Notes under the pieces: generated by a model
Databases searched by the model: none
Told to the model about the DNA's origin: nothing
What the model saw: the letters and a program-made list of their open reading frames with translations, nothing else
Part shown: piece by piece, positions 10,612 to 19,399 of the stretch
How the letters are laid out: each line of letters begins with the position of its first letter
Position numbering within the stretch: position 1 is the first letter of the stretch
Assembly: GCA_021738065.1 (NCBI GenBank)
Contig: JAIPCT010000028.1
Span: forward strand, 1-36,169
Source: Burkholderiaceae bacterium
GTDB lineage: Bacteria > Pseudomonadota > Gammaproteobacteria > Burkholderiales > Rhodocyclaceae
Reading direction: 5' to 3'
Length of the DNA stretch: 36,169 nt
Position numbers and translations under genes: made by a program

Positions 10612-11001
10612 TCAGTGCTTGAGCATGTTCAGAACGCCGTCGCGACCGCCGGCGATGGTGCGCGTCAGCAGGGTTTCCATGTCCTTCTCGCGATAGTTGA
10701 TGGCGCGCAACAGCATGGGCAGATTGACGCCGGCGATGCCTTCGATGCGCCCCGGCACCAGCAGCTTCATCGCCAGATTTGACGGCGTGGCGCCAAAAAT
10801 GTCGGTCAGTATCAAAACGCCGTGACCGCCGTCGACCAATTTCAGCAGGTCCCGCGCCAGCGGCATGGCATCCAGCGGATCATCCTGCGCCGCCACGCCC
10901 AGCTGGGCGATCCGCTCGGGGCGTTTGTTGAGCACATGGCAAGCGCACTGGATCAATGACTCGCCGTAGGTGCTGTGGGTAAGGAGAAAAATGCCGATCA
11001 T
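10612..11001 (-). CDS. PTS EIIA component, mannose (ManX) family
   Basis: 129 residues of the EIIA-Man fold. The phospho-His is His9 in LLTHSTYGESL, with the family segments LILTDIFGATPSN and GVNLPMLLRAINYRE. A lone EIIA-Man with HPr and EI, as here, is the betaproteobacterial arrangement thought to regulate rather than import sugar. It is first in the operon. A TAGAAT box ends seven bases before the ATG and no ribosome site is present, so its transcript may be leaderless. Confidence 0.93.
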   Translation of the reverse strand: MIGIFLLTHSTYGESLIQCACHVLNKRPERIAQLGVAAQDDPLDAMPLARDLLKLVDGGHGVLILTDIFGATPSNLAMKLLVPGRIEGIAGVNLPMLLRAINYREKDMETLLTRTIAGGRDGVLNMLKH

Positions 11002-11007
11002 GGCGGC

Positions 11008-11013
11008 ATTCTA
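11008..11013 (-). promoter_or_regulatory. Possible -10 element for the PTS operon
   Basis: TAGAAT on the minus strand, six bases before the EIIA start codon. Transcription from here would begin at or next to the A of the ATG. There is no good -35 hexamer. Confidence 0.35.
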
Positions 11014-11116
11014 TCAGCCCGCCAGCCGGGTCGCCCCTAGGGCGGCAGTCGTTTCCGGCAGGCGGCCGGGCCGGTCAGAAAGGATTGCCCACAATCATCC
11101 TTAAACCTTAAAACCT

Positions 11117-11291
11117 CGGTTCAACCACGGGGGACGCGGGGTCACGGGGAGAAGCAAAGGCTTGAGGCGGAAAACATTCAAACCGAACGGGTGAATATGG
11201 AAACCGCTGCAACTCACTGAATTTCCCCGTTGCCTGTCGCAAAGCGGATTCCCAGGCACGCAGAGCGCCCCGTGTTTCCCGTGGTCAACCG
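11117..11291. repeat. CCACGGAG-type inverted repeat, degenerate copy 2
   Basis: The left arm CGGTTCAACCACGGGG (from 11117) faces CCCGTGGTCAACCG (to 11291), with further G-rich/C-rich pairing inward. The centre is about 120 bases, longer than in the other two copies. The 352-base gap 11002-11353 holds this repeat and no gene I can support. It lies past the 3' end of the gshA-to-small-protein unit, and also upstream of the PTS operon. Confidence 0.6.
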
Positions 11292-11353
11292 CTTTTCCAG
11301 GATCATGCAAAGCGCGGCGCAAGCCGTCGCCAAGGCGCGCGCAGAAGAATTGC

Positions 11354-11542
11354 CTAGGCAGTCAGCATCCAGACCAAAACCAGCGCCGCGGCTACGACAA
11401 ATACCAGTGAAAGCCGCCGCGCCCAGCGTCTGCTTCCTTCCTCGCGCGCCTGCTCCGCGTCCACGATGCGGCGAATCTTGCGCAGGGCTGCGATGCCGAC
11501 GGTGCGGCGCACGGAGCGCCGCAGCTCGGGATCGCCGTTCAT
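11354..11542 (-). CDS. Small single-span membrane protein
   Basis: 62 residues. The N-terminal two thirds is basic and probably cytoplasmic (RRSVRRTVGIAALRKIRR), and one hydrophobic helix closes the protein (residues about 44-61). Its ATG overlaps the apbE stop as ATGA, which supports it as a real gene read with apbE. I do not recognise the family. It could be an accessory of the flavin-transfer system, but only position suggests this. Confidence 0.6.
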   Translation of the reverse strand: MNGDPELRRSVRRTVGIAALRKIRRIVDAEQAREEGSRRWARRLSLVFVVAAALVLVWMLTA

Positions 11543-12654
11543 GGATTCAGCTCCGGCGTGAGGCCGGGGATCTCGAATTTGATGCGTGCATGCATCGCCG
11601 GCGTCACGCTCACCGTGCCATCAGCGCCGACTTTCAGGACCGCCTCGACGCCCAGTTTTCGCGCCATCTCCCGCCATTGGCCGGCGGCAATGAAAATGGG
11701 TTTGGACAGTCCGTCCGAGCGCATTCCCGTCGCGGGTCCCGGCGCGATCAGCACCGTCACCGCTTGCGTGCCTTGCGCCGGCGCGCCGGTGCGCGGGTCG
11801 AGCAAATGGCTGTAGCGGTGTCCGTCCAGTTCGAAGTAGCGATGGTAGTCGCCCGAAGTACCGATGGCTTCGCCGTCGTGCAATTCCAGCGTGGCCAATG
11901 GCGCACCACCGACACCCTGCGGCCGCGGATGCTGGATGCCGACGCGCCAGGCCGCGCCGCCGGGCTTGCCGTCGCGCGTGCCCAGTGCCATGACATTGCC
12001 GCCGATATTGATCAGGGCGTTGGCAACGCCGTCCCGCTTCAGCGACGCGGCGGCGCGGTCAAGCGCGACACCTTTGAGGTAGCCGCCGAAGTCGACGGCT
12101 ACACTCGTGCTGCGGCTTGTTGCGCACCATCCCGCCTCTGTGCCGGAGGCGGGCGCTTGTTGTCCGCTGCTTTGCGCTTCGAGGCACGATCCCTCGCTCA
12201 TCGACAGGTCGGCAATCGACGGATGCCGTGCGACCAGCGCCGCGAGCGCCTCGGGGTCGGGCAGGCGCGCCTGGATCTCATCGGTGTGAAAGCCCCACAG
12301 GGCGATCAGTCGGCCGATGCCCGGATCGAAAAGCCGCTCGCCGGCTTGCGTGATGGACTGCGCCTCGCGGATGAAGCCGGCAAATTCCGCGCTGACTTCA
12401 TGCGCGCGTCCCGCGGCGATCGCCTCGTTCAAGGCTGACAACTCGGAAGGCTGCCAGGCATGATAAGTCCGGTGCAGTCGGTCGAACTCTTGCAGGACGC
12501 GTGCGCCGGCGGCGCGGGCCTGTGCTTCCGGCAGGCCGGCGATCAGCAGTTCGACGCGGGTGCCGAAAACGTAGGATTCCTGCCGCCACGGCGTCGAGGG
12601 CCCGCATGCCGCGAGCAGCCACGCCAGGGCGAGCAGGGTCAGGCGCCGGAACAC
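11539..12654 (-). CDS. apbE: FAD:protein FMN transferase (ApbE lipoprotein)
   Basis: 371 residues. A lipobox (LLAAC, Cys17) makes it a predicted periplasmic lipoprotein. ApbE proteins attach FMN to Thr in membrane redox subunits. Family features: YVFGTRVEL at the start, RLHRTYHAW, LFDPGIGRLIALWGF, GGYLKGVALDRA, NIGGNVMALG, TSGDYHRYFELDGHRYSHLLDPRTG, and the Asp/Thr-rich metal site near the C-terminus. A Ser/Gln-rich insertion of about 30 residues lies just before the DFGGYLKG strand and contains a DNA hairpin at 12131-12153. The start is GTG, inside the gshB 3' end (16-base overlap). No Nqr or Rnf target is in the window. Confidence 0.93.
   Translation of the reverse strand: MFRRLTLLALAWLLAACGPSTPWRQESYVFGTRVELLIAGLPEAQARAAGARVLQEFDRLHRTYHAWQPSELSALNEAIAAGRAHEVSAEFAGFIREAQSITQAGERLFDPGIGRLIALWGFHTDEIQARLPDPEALAALVARHPSIADLSMSEGSCLEAQSSGQQAPASGTEAGWCATSRSTSVAVDFGGYLKGVALDRAAASLKRDGVANALINIGGNVMALGTRDGKPGGAAWRVGIQHPRPQGVGGAPLATLELHDGEAIGTSGDYHRYFELDGHRYSHLLDPRTGAPAQGTQAVTVLIAPGPATGMRSDGLSKPIFIAAGQWREMARKLGVEAVLKVGADGTVSVTPAMHARIKFEIPGLTPELNP
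12131..12153. repeat. 8-bp hairpin inside the apbE insertion
   Basis: CCCGCCTC and GAGGCGGG flank a 7-base loop. It lies in the part of apbE that encodes the non-conserved insertion, so a short palindromic element may have entered the gene in frame. Confidence 0.4.
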
Positions 12655-13589
12655 TCCCGTTCCAGCGCGTCAACCAGCATGGCGGCGACATCGAAACGCA
12701 TTTGTTGCGCGATCTCGACAAAGCAGGTGGGGCTGGTGACGTTGATCTCGGTCAGGCAGTCGCCAATCACATCGAGGCCGACAATCAGCAAGCCGCGCGC
12801 CCAGAGAATCGGCGCCAGCGTCTCGGCGATTTCCCGGTCGCGGCCAAGCAGCGGGCGGGCCACACCCCTGCCGCCGGCGGCCAGATTGCCGCGTGTCTCG
12901 CCGGCCATGGGGATGCGCGCCAGGCAATAGGGCACGGGCTCGCCGGCGATCAGCAGGATGCGCTTGTCGCCCTGGCTGATGGCCGGCAGGTAGCGCTGCG
13001 CCATGATGCTGCGCGCGCCGAAAGCGGTCAGGGTTTCGACGATGACGTTGCGATTGGGATCATCGCGCCGTACCCGGAATATGCTGCTGCCGCCCATGCC
13101 GTCGAGCGGCTTGAGGATCACGTCGCCCAGTTCGTCGACGAAGGCACGGATATCGATCGGATCGCGGCTGATCAAAGTGTCAGGGGTGAATTGCGGAAAC
13201 TCGGTGATGGCGATCTTTTCCGAATGGTCGCGAATCGAGCGCGGTTTGTTCCAGACGCGCGCGCCTTGGGCCTCGGCGCGTTCCAGCAACCAGGTGGCGG
13301 CGATGTACTCGAAATCGAAGGGCGGGTCCTGGCGCATCAATACCGCATCGAATGCCGTCAGCGGCACCGCCGCTTCTTCTTCGGCAAGCGTGTACCAAGG
13401 CTCGTCCTGCGCGGTCAGGATGATTTTTCGCGCCCGTGCGCTGACGCAGGCATCGCGCCAGGCCAGCGCCGAGCGTTGAATGGCCCACACCTCGTGGCCG
13501 CGCTTCGCCGCCGTGCGCATCATCGCCACGCTGGAATCCTTGTAGGCCTTGAGGCCTTCGAGCGGATCGAGAATGAAAGCGAACTTCAT
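12639..13589 (-). CDS. gshB: Glutathione synthetase
   Basis: 316 residues, ATP-grasp family, typical length. It joins gamma-glutamylcysteine and glycine using ATP. Visible landmarks: MKFAFILDPLEGLKAYKDSS at the start, VLMRQDPPFDFEYI, ILKPLDGMGGSSIFRV (ATP-binding loop), AQRYLPAISQGDKRILLI, RIPMAGETRGNLAAGGRG and the metal-binding end VIGDCLTEINVTSPT. The ATG at 13589 has AGGAG nine bases upstream. It starts three bases after the gshA stop and overlaps apbE, so gshA-gshB-apbE-small protein form one operon. Confidence 0.97.
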   Translation of the reverse strand: MKFAFILDPLEGLKAYKDSSVAMMRTAAKRGHEVWAIQRSALAWRDACVSARARKIILTAQDEPWYTLAEEEAAVPLTAFDAVLMRQDPPFDFEYIAATWLLERAEAQGARVWNKPRSIRDHSEKIAITEFPQFTPDTLISRDPIDIRAFVDELGDVILKPLDGMGGSSIFRVRRDDPNRNVIVETLTAFGARSIMAQRYLPAISQGDKRILLIAGEPVPYCLARIPMAGETRGNLAAGGRGVARPLLGRDREIAETLAPILWARGLLIVGLDVIGDCLTEINVTSPTCFVEIAQQMRFDVAAMLVDALERECSGA

Positions 13590-13592
13590 GGT

Positions 13593-14882
13593 TTACTCCT
13601 GAGGTGCGCCACGTTCGAGCTCGAGCGAAGCGGCCAGCATGGCCAATCTGGCGATCACGCCGTAGGCATAGAAGCGGTTGGGCGGCGCGTCCGGTCCGAG
13701 CTCGGCGTCGGGCAGGCTGCAACCGGTGTCGAAGGCCAGCGGCTTGAAGGTCATGCCCGGCGCGTTGAGATTTTCGTTTACGCCGCGTCCCGTGTTGACG
13801 CGGTAGAAGCCGCCGACGACATAGCGGTCGATCATGTACACCACCGGCTCGGCGGAGCCTTCGTCGACGCGCTCGAAAGTGGGCACGCCTTCCTGGATGA
13901 TGACCTCGGTTACCGGCATGCCTTCCTTGATTACCGACATCTTGTTGCGCTGCTTGCGATTGAGGCCCTTGACTTCGCTGGCGTCCTTCACCGTCATGAT
14001 GCCCATGCCATAAGTGCCGGCGTCGGCCTTGACGATGACGAAGGGCTCGGATTCGATGCCGTACTCCTTGTACTTGGCGCGCATGCGGTAGAGCAGGGTA
14101 TCGATGTTGGCGGCGAGGCATTCCTCGCCGGAACGTTCATTGAAATTGACCTTGCCGCAGACCTCGAACTCGGGATTGATCAGCCAGGGGTCGATGCCGA
14201 TCTCGCCGGCGAAGCTGAGGGCGACGTCCTGGTAGGCGGCAAAGTGCACCGACTTGCGGCGCACATGCCAGCCTGCCCACGGCGGTGGAATGAGGAACTG
14301 TTCATTGACGTTCTTCAGCAGCTCCGGCACCCCGCCCGACAAGTCGTTGTTGAGCAGCACCGCGCAGGGGTCGAAGCCCTCGAGCCCGAGCCGCCGGTTC
14401 TCGGTGCCGATGCGCTTCAGCGGCTCCAGGGTCAGCGTCCGCCCATCGGGAAGGTCGAGCGTGGTCGGTTCGGTGATTTCCGGCAGCAGACTGCCGATCC
14501 GTACGTTGAGGCCGGCGTGGTGCAGGATGGACGCCAAGCTTGCCACGTTCATCAGGTAAAACTGGTTGCGGGTGTGGTTCTCCGGCACCAGCAGCAGGTT
14601 GCGTGCCTCGGGACAGATCTTCTCGATCGCCGACATCGCGGCCTGCACGCACAGCGGCAGGAATTCCGCGTTCAGATTGTTGAAGCCGCCGGGAAACAGA
14701 TTGGTGTCGACCGGTGCCAGCTTATAGCCGGCGTTGCGCAAGTCGACCGAGCTGTAGAAAGGCGGCGTGTGCTCCTGCCATTGGCTGCGTAACCAGCGTT
14801 CGACCGTGGTGTCGTTTTCCAGAATGCGCCGCTCGAGCTCGAGCAAGGGGCCGGTCAGCGCGGTGGTGAGGTGTGGAACCAT
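13593..14882 (-). CDS. gshA: Glutamate-cysteine ligase (betaproteobacterial type)
   Basis: Makes gamma-glutamylcysteine, the first step to glutathione. About 429 residues from the ATG at 14882. The sequence is the separate GshA family of beta- and some gammaproteobacteria, unlike E. coli GshA: VDLRNAGYKLAPVDTNLFPGGFNNL, VPENHTRNQFY, VKADAGTYGMGIMTV and VYMIDRYVVGGFYRVN. The gene is next to gshB, which supports the call. I prefer 14882 because the frame's longer ATG (14939) lies upstream of the probable -10 box at 14923-14928. Confidence 0.93.
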   Translation of the reverse strand: MVPHLTTALTGPLLELERRILENDTTVERWLRSQWQEHTPPFYSSVDLRNAGYKLAPVDTNLFPGGFNNLNAEFLPLCVQAAMSAIEKICPEARNLLLVPENHTRNQFYLMNVASLASILHHAGLNVRIGSLLPEITEPTTLDLPDGRTLTLEPLKRIGTENRRLGLEGFDPCAVLLNNDLSGGVPELLKNVNEQFLIPPPWAGWHVRRKSVHFAAYQDVALSFAGEIGIDPWLINPEFEVCGKVNFNERSGEECLAANIDTLLYRMRAKYKEYGIESEPFVIVKADAGTYGMGIMTVKDASEVKGLNRKQRNKMSVIKEGMPVTEVIIQEGVPTFERVDEGSAEPVVYMIDRYVVGGFYRVNTGRGVNENLNAPGMTFKPLAFDTGCSLPDAELGPDAPPNRFYAYGVIARLAMLAASLELERGAPQE

Positions 14883-14922
14883 GGATCGGATTGTGCACTC
14901 GGTGAAGGTTGGCTGGGGGCAA

Positions 14923-14928
14923 AGTGTA
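14923..14928 (-). promoter_or_regulatory. Probable -10 element of the gsh operon
   Basis: TACACT on the minus strand, about 40 bases before the preferred gshA ATG. No strong -35 hexamer at the normal distance. Confidence 0.4.
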
Positions 14929-14965
14929 GCAGCCCGCATTCGATCAAACGGGTAATCAACGCCCG

Positions 14966-14996
14966 GTAAACTCCCGGCTTGCGGGCCGGGTTTACT
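14966..14996. terminator. Hairpin overlapping the modC stop
   Basis: On the minus strand, AAAC-CCGGC faces GCCGG-(AG)-GTTT around a short loop, starting at the modC TAA. It is GC-rich with no T-tract, so it may end or protect the modABC transcript. It may also separate the mod operon from gshA, which follows on the same strand. Confidence 0.4.
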
Positions 14997-16062
14997 TCAC
15001 GAGAGCGACGCCCTTGATCTGGGCATGGAGCGCGAGGCCGGGTTTCAAGCCGAGCGCGTCGACCGACTTGCGCGTGACGCGGGCGAGCAGGGTCGTACCG
15101 CCGAGATCGAGGCTCACCAGGCTCTGGCTCGGCCCCGCTGACGCGATGCCGGTGACCTGCGCGGGGAGGATGTTGATGATGCTGGTACCCGTTTGCGCCG
15201 TCAGGGTGAGACTCACATCGCGTGCCAGAACCCGTACCCGCACCCGTTCGCCCACCGCCCGCGCCTGGCGCGGCAGGGTCAGCCGCCCGCCGGAAAAATC
15301 CACGGTTGTCAGCTGATAGGTTTCGTCGTGGCCGGCGATGCGGCCCTCGATCAAGGCGCCCACGGCATCGTCGCCCGACAACGGCAGATCCGTCCGCGCC
15401 ATGAGGTCGATCGTCGATCCCTGCGCCACGACGCGCCCGCCATCGAGCACCAGCATGTGATCGGCCAGGCGCGCGACTTCGTCGACGGCATGGCTGACAT
15501 ACAACATCGGGATATCGAGTGTGTCGCGCAGGCGCTCCAGATAGGGCAGCACCTCCTGCTTGCGGGCCTGATCCAGCGCGGCCAGCGGCTCGTCCAGCAG
15601 CAGCAGGCGCGGGCTGACGCCGAGCGCCCGGGCGATGGCGACCCGTTGCTGCTCGCCGCCCGAAAGCCGGTCTGGTTTTCGTTCCATCAGGGAACCGATT
15701 CCCAGCAACTCGATGACGCCGTCGAGCGCCACCCGGCGCGCTGCGGATGGAATGCGGCGCATGCCGTAGTCGAGATTGCGCCGCACATCGAGATGTGGAA
15801 ACAGGCGCGCATCCTGGAATACGTAGCCCAGCGGGCGGGCATGCGTCGGCACGAAGCTGCCTGCGTCCTGCCAGACCGAACCGGCCACCGACAGATAGCC
15901 GTCCGTCGCCCGCTCCAGCCCGGCGATCAGTCGCAGCAAAGTGGTCTTGCCCGAGCCCGAGGGACCGAAGATGGCGCTCACACCCTGCGCCGGCAGCCGC
16001 AAATCGACCTCCAGGCCGAATCCCCCATAGTTGTGCTTGAAGCGTGCCGCCAGCTCGTTCAT
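14992..16062 (-). CDS. modC: Molybdate ABC transporter ATP-binding protein
   Basis: 356 residues. The ABC domain shows Walker A GPSGSGKT, signature LSGGEQQRVAIARAL, Walker B LLLLDEPLAALD and the H-loop His in YVSHAVDE. The C-terminal Mop/TOBE domain (about residues 290-356), typical of ModC, binds molybdate and may regulate transport. The start is the ATG at 16062, which overlaps the modB stop as ATGA. The frame upstream is a shadow of modB. Powers molybdate, and possibly tungstate, uptake. Confidence 0.96.
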   Translation of the reverse strand: MNELAARFKHNYGGFGLEVDLRLPAQGVSAIFGPSGSGKTTLLRLIAGLERATDGYLSVAGSVWQDAGSFVPTHARPLGYVFQDARLFPHLDVRRNLDYGMRRIPSAARRVALDGVIELLGIGSLMERKPDRLSGGEQQRVAIARALGVSPRLLLLDEPLAALDQARKQEVLPYLERLRDTLDIPMLYVSHAVDEVARLADHMLVLDGGRVVAQGSTIDLMARTDLPLSGDDAVGALIEGRIAGHDETYQLTTVDFSGGRLTLPRQARAVGERVRVRVLARDVSLTLTAQTGTSIINILPAQVTGIASAGPSQSLVSLDLGGTTLLARVTRKSVDALGLKPGLALHAQIKGVALVK

Positions 16063-16739
16063 GCGCTGAGCGTCGTCACGCGACGGTTGAGGGCGTAGAG
16101 CAGGAACAGGGTGACGAAGGAAAAGCCCATCAGCAGGATGGCGAGTTCGTGGGCCTGCCCGTATTCCAGGGCTTCGACGTGGTCGTAGATCTGCACCGAG
16201 ACGACGCGGGTTCGTCCCGGAATGTTGCCGCCGACCATCAGCACCACGCCGAATTCGCCGACCGTATGAGCGAAGCCGAGTACCGCCGCGGTGACGAAGC
16301 CAGGCCGCGCCAGCGGCAAGGCCACCGAGAAAAAGCGGTCCCAGGGGCGCGCGCGCAAGGTGGCGGCGGCTTCGAACAGCCCGGGGCTGATGGCGGCGAA
16401 GGCGTTCTGGATCGGCTGCACGACGAAGGGCAATGAATAAAACACCGAGGCGACGACCAGTCCGGTGAAGGTAAATGGCAGAGTGCCCAGCCCGAGGGCC
16501 AGCGTGAGTTGGCCGACGGGTCCTTGCGGGCCCATGGCGACCAGCAGGTAGAAGCCCAGCACCGATGGCGGCAACACGATGGGCAGGGCGACGATCGCCT
16601 CTATCGGCGCTTTCCATGCCGAGCGCGTGTTCGCCAGCCACCAGGCGATCGGCGTGCCGATCAGCAGCAGCAAGATTGTCACCAACGACGCGAGCTTCAC
16701 CGTCAGCAGGATGGCCTCAAGATTGGCGGCGGCAAACAC
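16059..16739 (-). CDS. modB: Molybdate ABC transporter permease
   Basis: 226 residues with about five membrane segments. The EAA loop that docks on ModC reads EAAATLRARPWDRFFSVALPLARPG. Conserved ModB segments are LPPSVLGFYLLV and FAHTVGEFGVVLMVGGNIPG. The start is GTG, three bases after the modA stop, with no obvious ribosome site, which fits coupling to modA. Confidence 0.95.
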   Translation of the reverse strand: MFAAANLEAILLTVKLASLVTILLLLIGTPIAWWLANTRSAWKAPIEAIVALPIVLPPSVLGFYLLVAMGPQGPVGQLTLALGLGTLPFTFTGLVVASVFYSLPFVVQPIQNAFAAISPGLFEAAATLRARPWDRFFSVALPLARPGFVTAAVLGFAHTVGEFGVVLMVGGNIPGRTRVVSVQIYDHVEALEYGQAHELAILLMGFSFVTLFLLYALNRRVTTLSA

Positions 16740-16742
16740 GGG

Positions 16743-17549
<807 letters not shown>

Positions 17550-17556
17550 TCACCCT

Positions 17557-17910
17557 TTACGCGGGCGCCGCCATCAGCCGGGCAAAGGCTTTCATCTCGG
17601 CTGCTACGGCCATTGTCGCCTTGGTTTCCATGGCGCGGTAGCGCGCCAGGACATCCACCCCCAGCTCGGTCACCCGGGCGCCGCCGCCGCCGCCGCCACC
17701 GGTCAGCGTTTCCACCAGGGGCGACCGAAACGAGCGGTTCATGACTTCGACCAGGTTCCATGCCCGCCGATAGGACATGCCCAATTCGCGGCCGGCAGCG
17801 GATATCGAGCCGGAGCGGGCAATGGATTCCAGCAGGTCGGCCTTTCCCGGGCCGAGGGCGATTTCCGCTCCCAACAGGATGCGCAATCTGGGTTTCGCTG
17901 GTTTGGACAT
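17557..17910 (-). CDS. modE: ModE-type molybdate regulator, DNA-binding domain only
   Basis: 117 residues: the winged-helix N-domain of ModE (LLESIARSGSISAAGRELGMSYRRAWNLVEVMN, about residues 26-58), the family's Gly-rich wing (LTGGGGGGGARVTELG) and a short C-terminal helix. The two molybdate-binding (Mop-like) domains of E. coli ModE are absent, so molybdate would need to be sensed another way, or the protein may act without ligand. The wing is encoded by a run of GGC/GGT triplets. The ATG at 17910 lies 26 bases after a candidate ModE box, which suggests autoregulation. It precedes modABC on the same strand with a second operator in between. Confidence 0.88.
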   Translation of the reverse strand: MSKPAKPRLRILLGAEIALGPGKADLLESIARSGSISAAGRELGMSYRRAWNLVEVMNRSFRSPLVETLTGGGGGGGARVTELGVDVLARYRAMETKATMAVAAEMKAFARLMAAPA

Positions 17911-17935
17911 GGGCAATGCGCTGCGTTCGTAGTTT

Positions 17936-17959
17936 CGATATATACGGATAAGCATAACG
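17936..17959 (+). promoter_or_regulatory. Candidate ModE operator upstream of modE
   Basis: CGATATATA, 8 bases, CATAACG on the plus strand, differing from the modA site by one base in the half-sites. It lies 26 bases upstream of the modE start, in the opposite orientation to the modA site relative to its gene. Confidence 0.65.
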
Positions 17960-18044
17960 AGGCTCGGCCAAAATGTCCAGCATCGGCCCGGCCGGTGGCA
18001 AAACCTAGCGTTCAGCCATCGAGAGGTCGATGGAACGTCAAATG

Positions 18045-18124
18045 ATCACCACAGAGAACACGGAGGTCACGGAGGGAGGCGGAACTGTCTTCGCCTGTGA
18101 TTTCTCCGTGCTCTCCGTGGTGAT
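18045..18124. repeat. CCACGGAG-type long inverted repeat, copy 3
   Basis: Arms of 21 bases, 18045-18065 (ATCACCACAGAGAACACGG plus AG) and 18104-18124, match at 19 positions. It lies 22 bases past the stop of the minus-strand DNA methyltransferase. Same family as 8353-8434. Confidence 0.8.
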
Positions 18125-18145
18125 GCTTTTCAAGCTGACTGGCAA

Positions 18146-19339
18146 CTAGATCAAGCCCTTGACCGCAAACTCGGCGAAGGCTTCGGGCAGCAGGCTTTGT
18201 TCGAGGCTGCGCTGCGAGAACAGGAAGCGTCCGTCGCAGACGAAACCCAGTTCGCTCCAGTCCACCTCATTGAGCATCGTTGCCAGGCGCTGCATGGCGG
18301 CGGGATCGAGATTCGAGCGATGCGGAAACAGCGCCAGCACGGCGCCGTCATAATGGGTGCAGGGGTGGATAAAGAAGGGGCGCGGATTGCGCGTCTTGTT
18401 GTTGACGTAGATGCGCGGCGCATCGGAGACATGGTGGCGGCGGCCCCATTTCCACCAGTTGCTTTCGTCGAAGCGGGTCACGCGCCGCGCCAGCAGGCGC
18501 TCCTTGAACTGTTCCAGGTAGGGCAGCGGCCCTTCTCGATCAAGGTAGACCATGCGCCGCGTGGCGCCGGTTTGCGCGGTTTTGGAGCAGACGAATTCGG
18601 TGTTGGCGAATTCCTCGTTGGCGAATATCTGGTCGGCGCCGGATACCGCGCCGACCTTGACCGCGAACACGCTGGCCAGCGGCAGGCTGTAGATGCCGCG
18701 AGTGAACATCAACTGGCCGCCGGAGAGCGTCATGCGCCGCCCATCCCTCAGGCGATGCTTGAGCTGGCCTTTTTCGAAGCGCCATATTGCGCAGTTGGGC
18801 GTCGCGCCGGCGAAAATCTTGCTGTCGCCCAGGTCGTCGAAATCGGTGATCGTGCCCTGGTCGAACAGCCAGGTATTGAGCCGGCCGGCACCGGTGGCCT
18901 TGAGAAAATCACGCGGCGTGATCAGGATCAGCTCGCCGCCCGGTGCCAGATGGCGCACGCACTTCTCGATGAAATGCAGATACAGGTTGGCATGCCCGTC
19001 GAGCAGGCGGGAAGACAGGCGCAGCGCGGTTTCCGGCAGGATGTCGCGGGCCTTGACGTAGGGCGGGTTGCCGATGATGGTGTCGAACTTTTCGGCTTCG
19101 GGATAGGCGAAGAAGTCGATGTTGAGCGCGCCTTCGGGGCAGTGCGCGGGATCGAGTTCGATGGCGACGCAAGCGGGAATCCTGGCGGAAAACGCGCCGT
19201 CGCCGCTGGCCGGGTCGAGCACGCGGCCCGGGTTGCGACGCAAGGCCAGCATGCGGTCAACGATCTGGACAGGGGTGAACACCTGCCCGTAGCGGGCCAC
19301 GTCAAAACTCGGCGCTGGCGAGACGGCGACCGCGCTCAT
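18146..19339 (-). CDS. Orphan N6-adenine DNA methyltransferase (TaqI-like)
   Basis: 397 residues. SAM-binding motif I is VLDPASGDGAFSARI (residues about 40-54) and the catalytic motif IV is IGNPPYVKARD (NPPY at 91-94), the order of gamma-class N6-adenine methyltransferases such as M.TaqI. The N-terminal YGQVFTPVQIVDRML is also typical. The C-terminal half should hold target recognition. No restriction enzyme or specificity subunit is nearby, so it is an orphan, or it methylates something other than DNA. The ATG at 19339 is preferred over a TTG four codons earlier. Confidence 0.85.
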   Translation of the reverse strand: MSAVAVSPAPSFDVARYGQVFTPVQIVDRMLALRRNPGRVLDPASGDGAFSARIPACVAIELDPAHCPEGALNIDFFAYPEAEKFDTIIGNPPYVKARDILPETALRLSSRLLDGHANLYLHFIEKCVRHLAPGGELILITPRDFLKATGAGRLNTWLFDQGTITDFDDLGDSKIFAGATPNCAIWRFEKGQLKHRLRDGRRMTLSGGQLMFTRGIYSLPLASVFAVKVGAVSGADQIFANEEFANTEFVCSKTAQTGATRRMVYLDREGPLPYLEQFKERLLARRVTRFDESNWWKWGRRHHVSDAPRIYVNNKTRNPRPFFIHPCTHYDGAVLALFPHRSNLDPAAMQRLATMLNEVDWSELGFVCDGRFLFSQRSLEQSLLPEAFAEFAVKGLI

Positions 19340-19399
19340 GGCAACCGACAAAATAAAATCCCGGCACGCGGCCGGGATTCGTTTGCGTGGGGCGTCACG

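Noticed and set aside
12501..14792. Long open frame (763 codons) on the plus strand opposite gshB and gshA
   Set aside because: Antisense shadow in GC-rich DNA; its translation is His/Arg/Gly-rich with no family features, while the minus strand encodes two clear enzymes.
17690..17705. GGC run in modE as a contingency (phase-variable) repeat
   Set aside because: A three-base repeat cannot shift the frame, and a Gly-rich wing is normal in ModE proteins.
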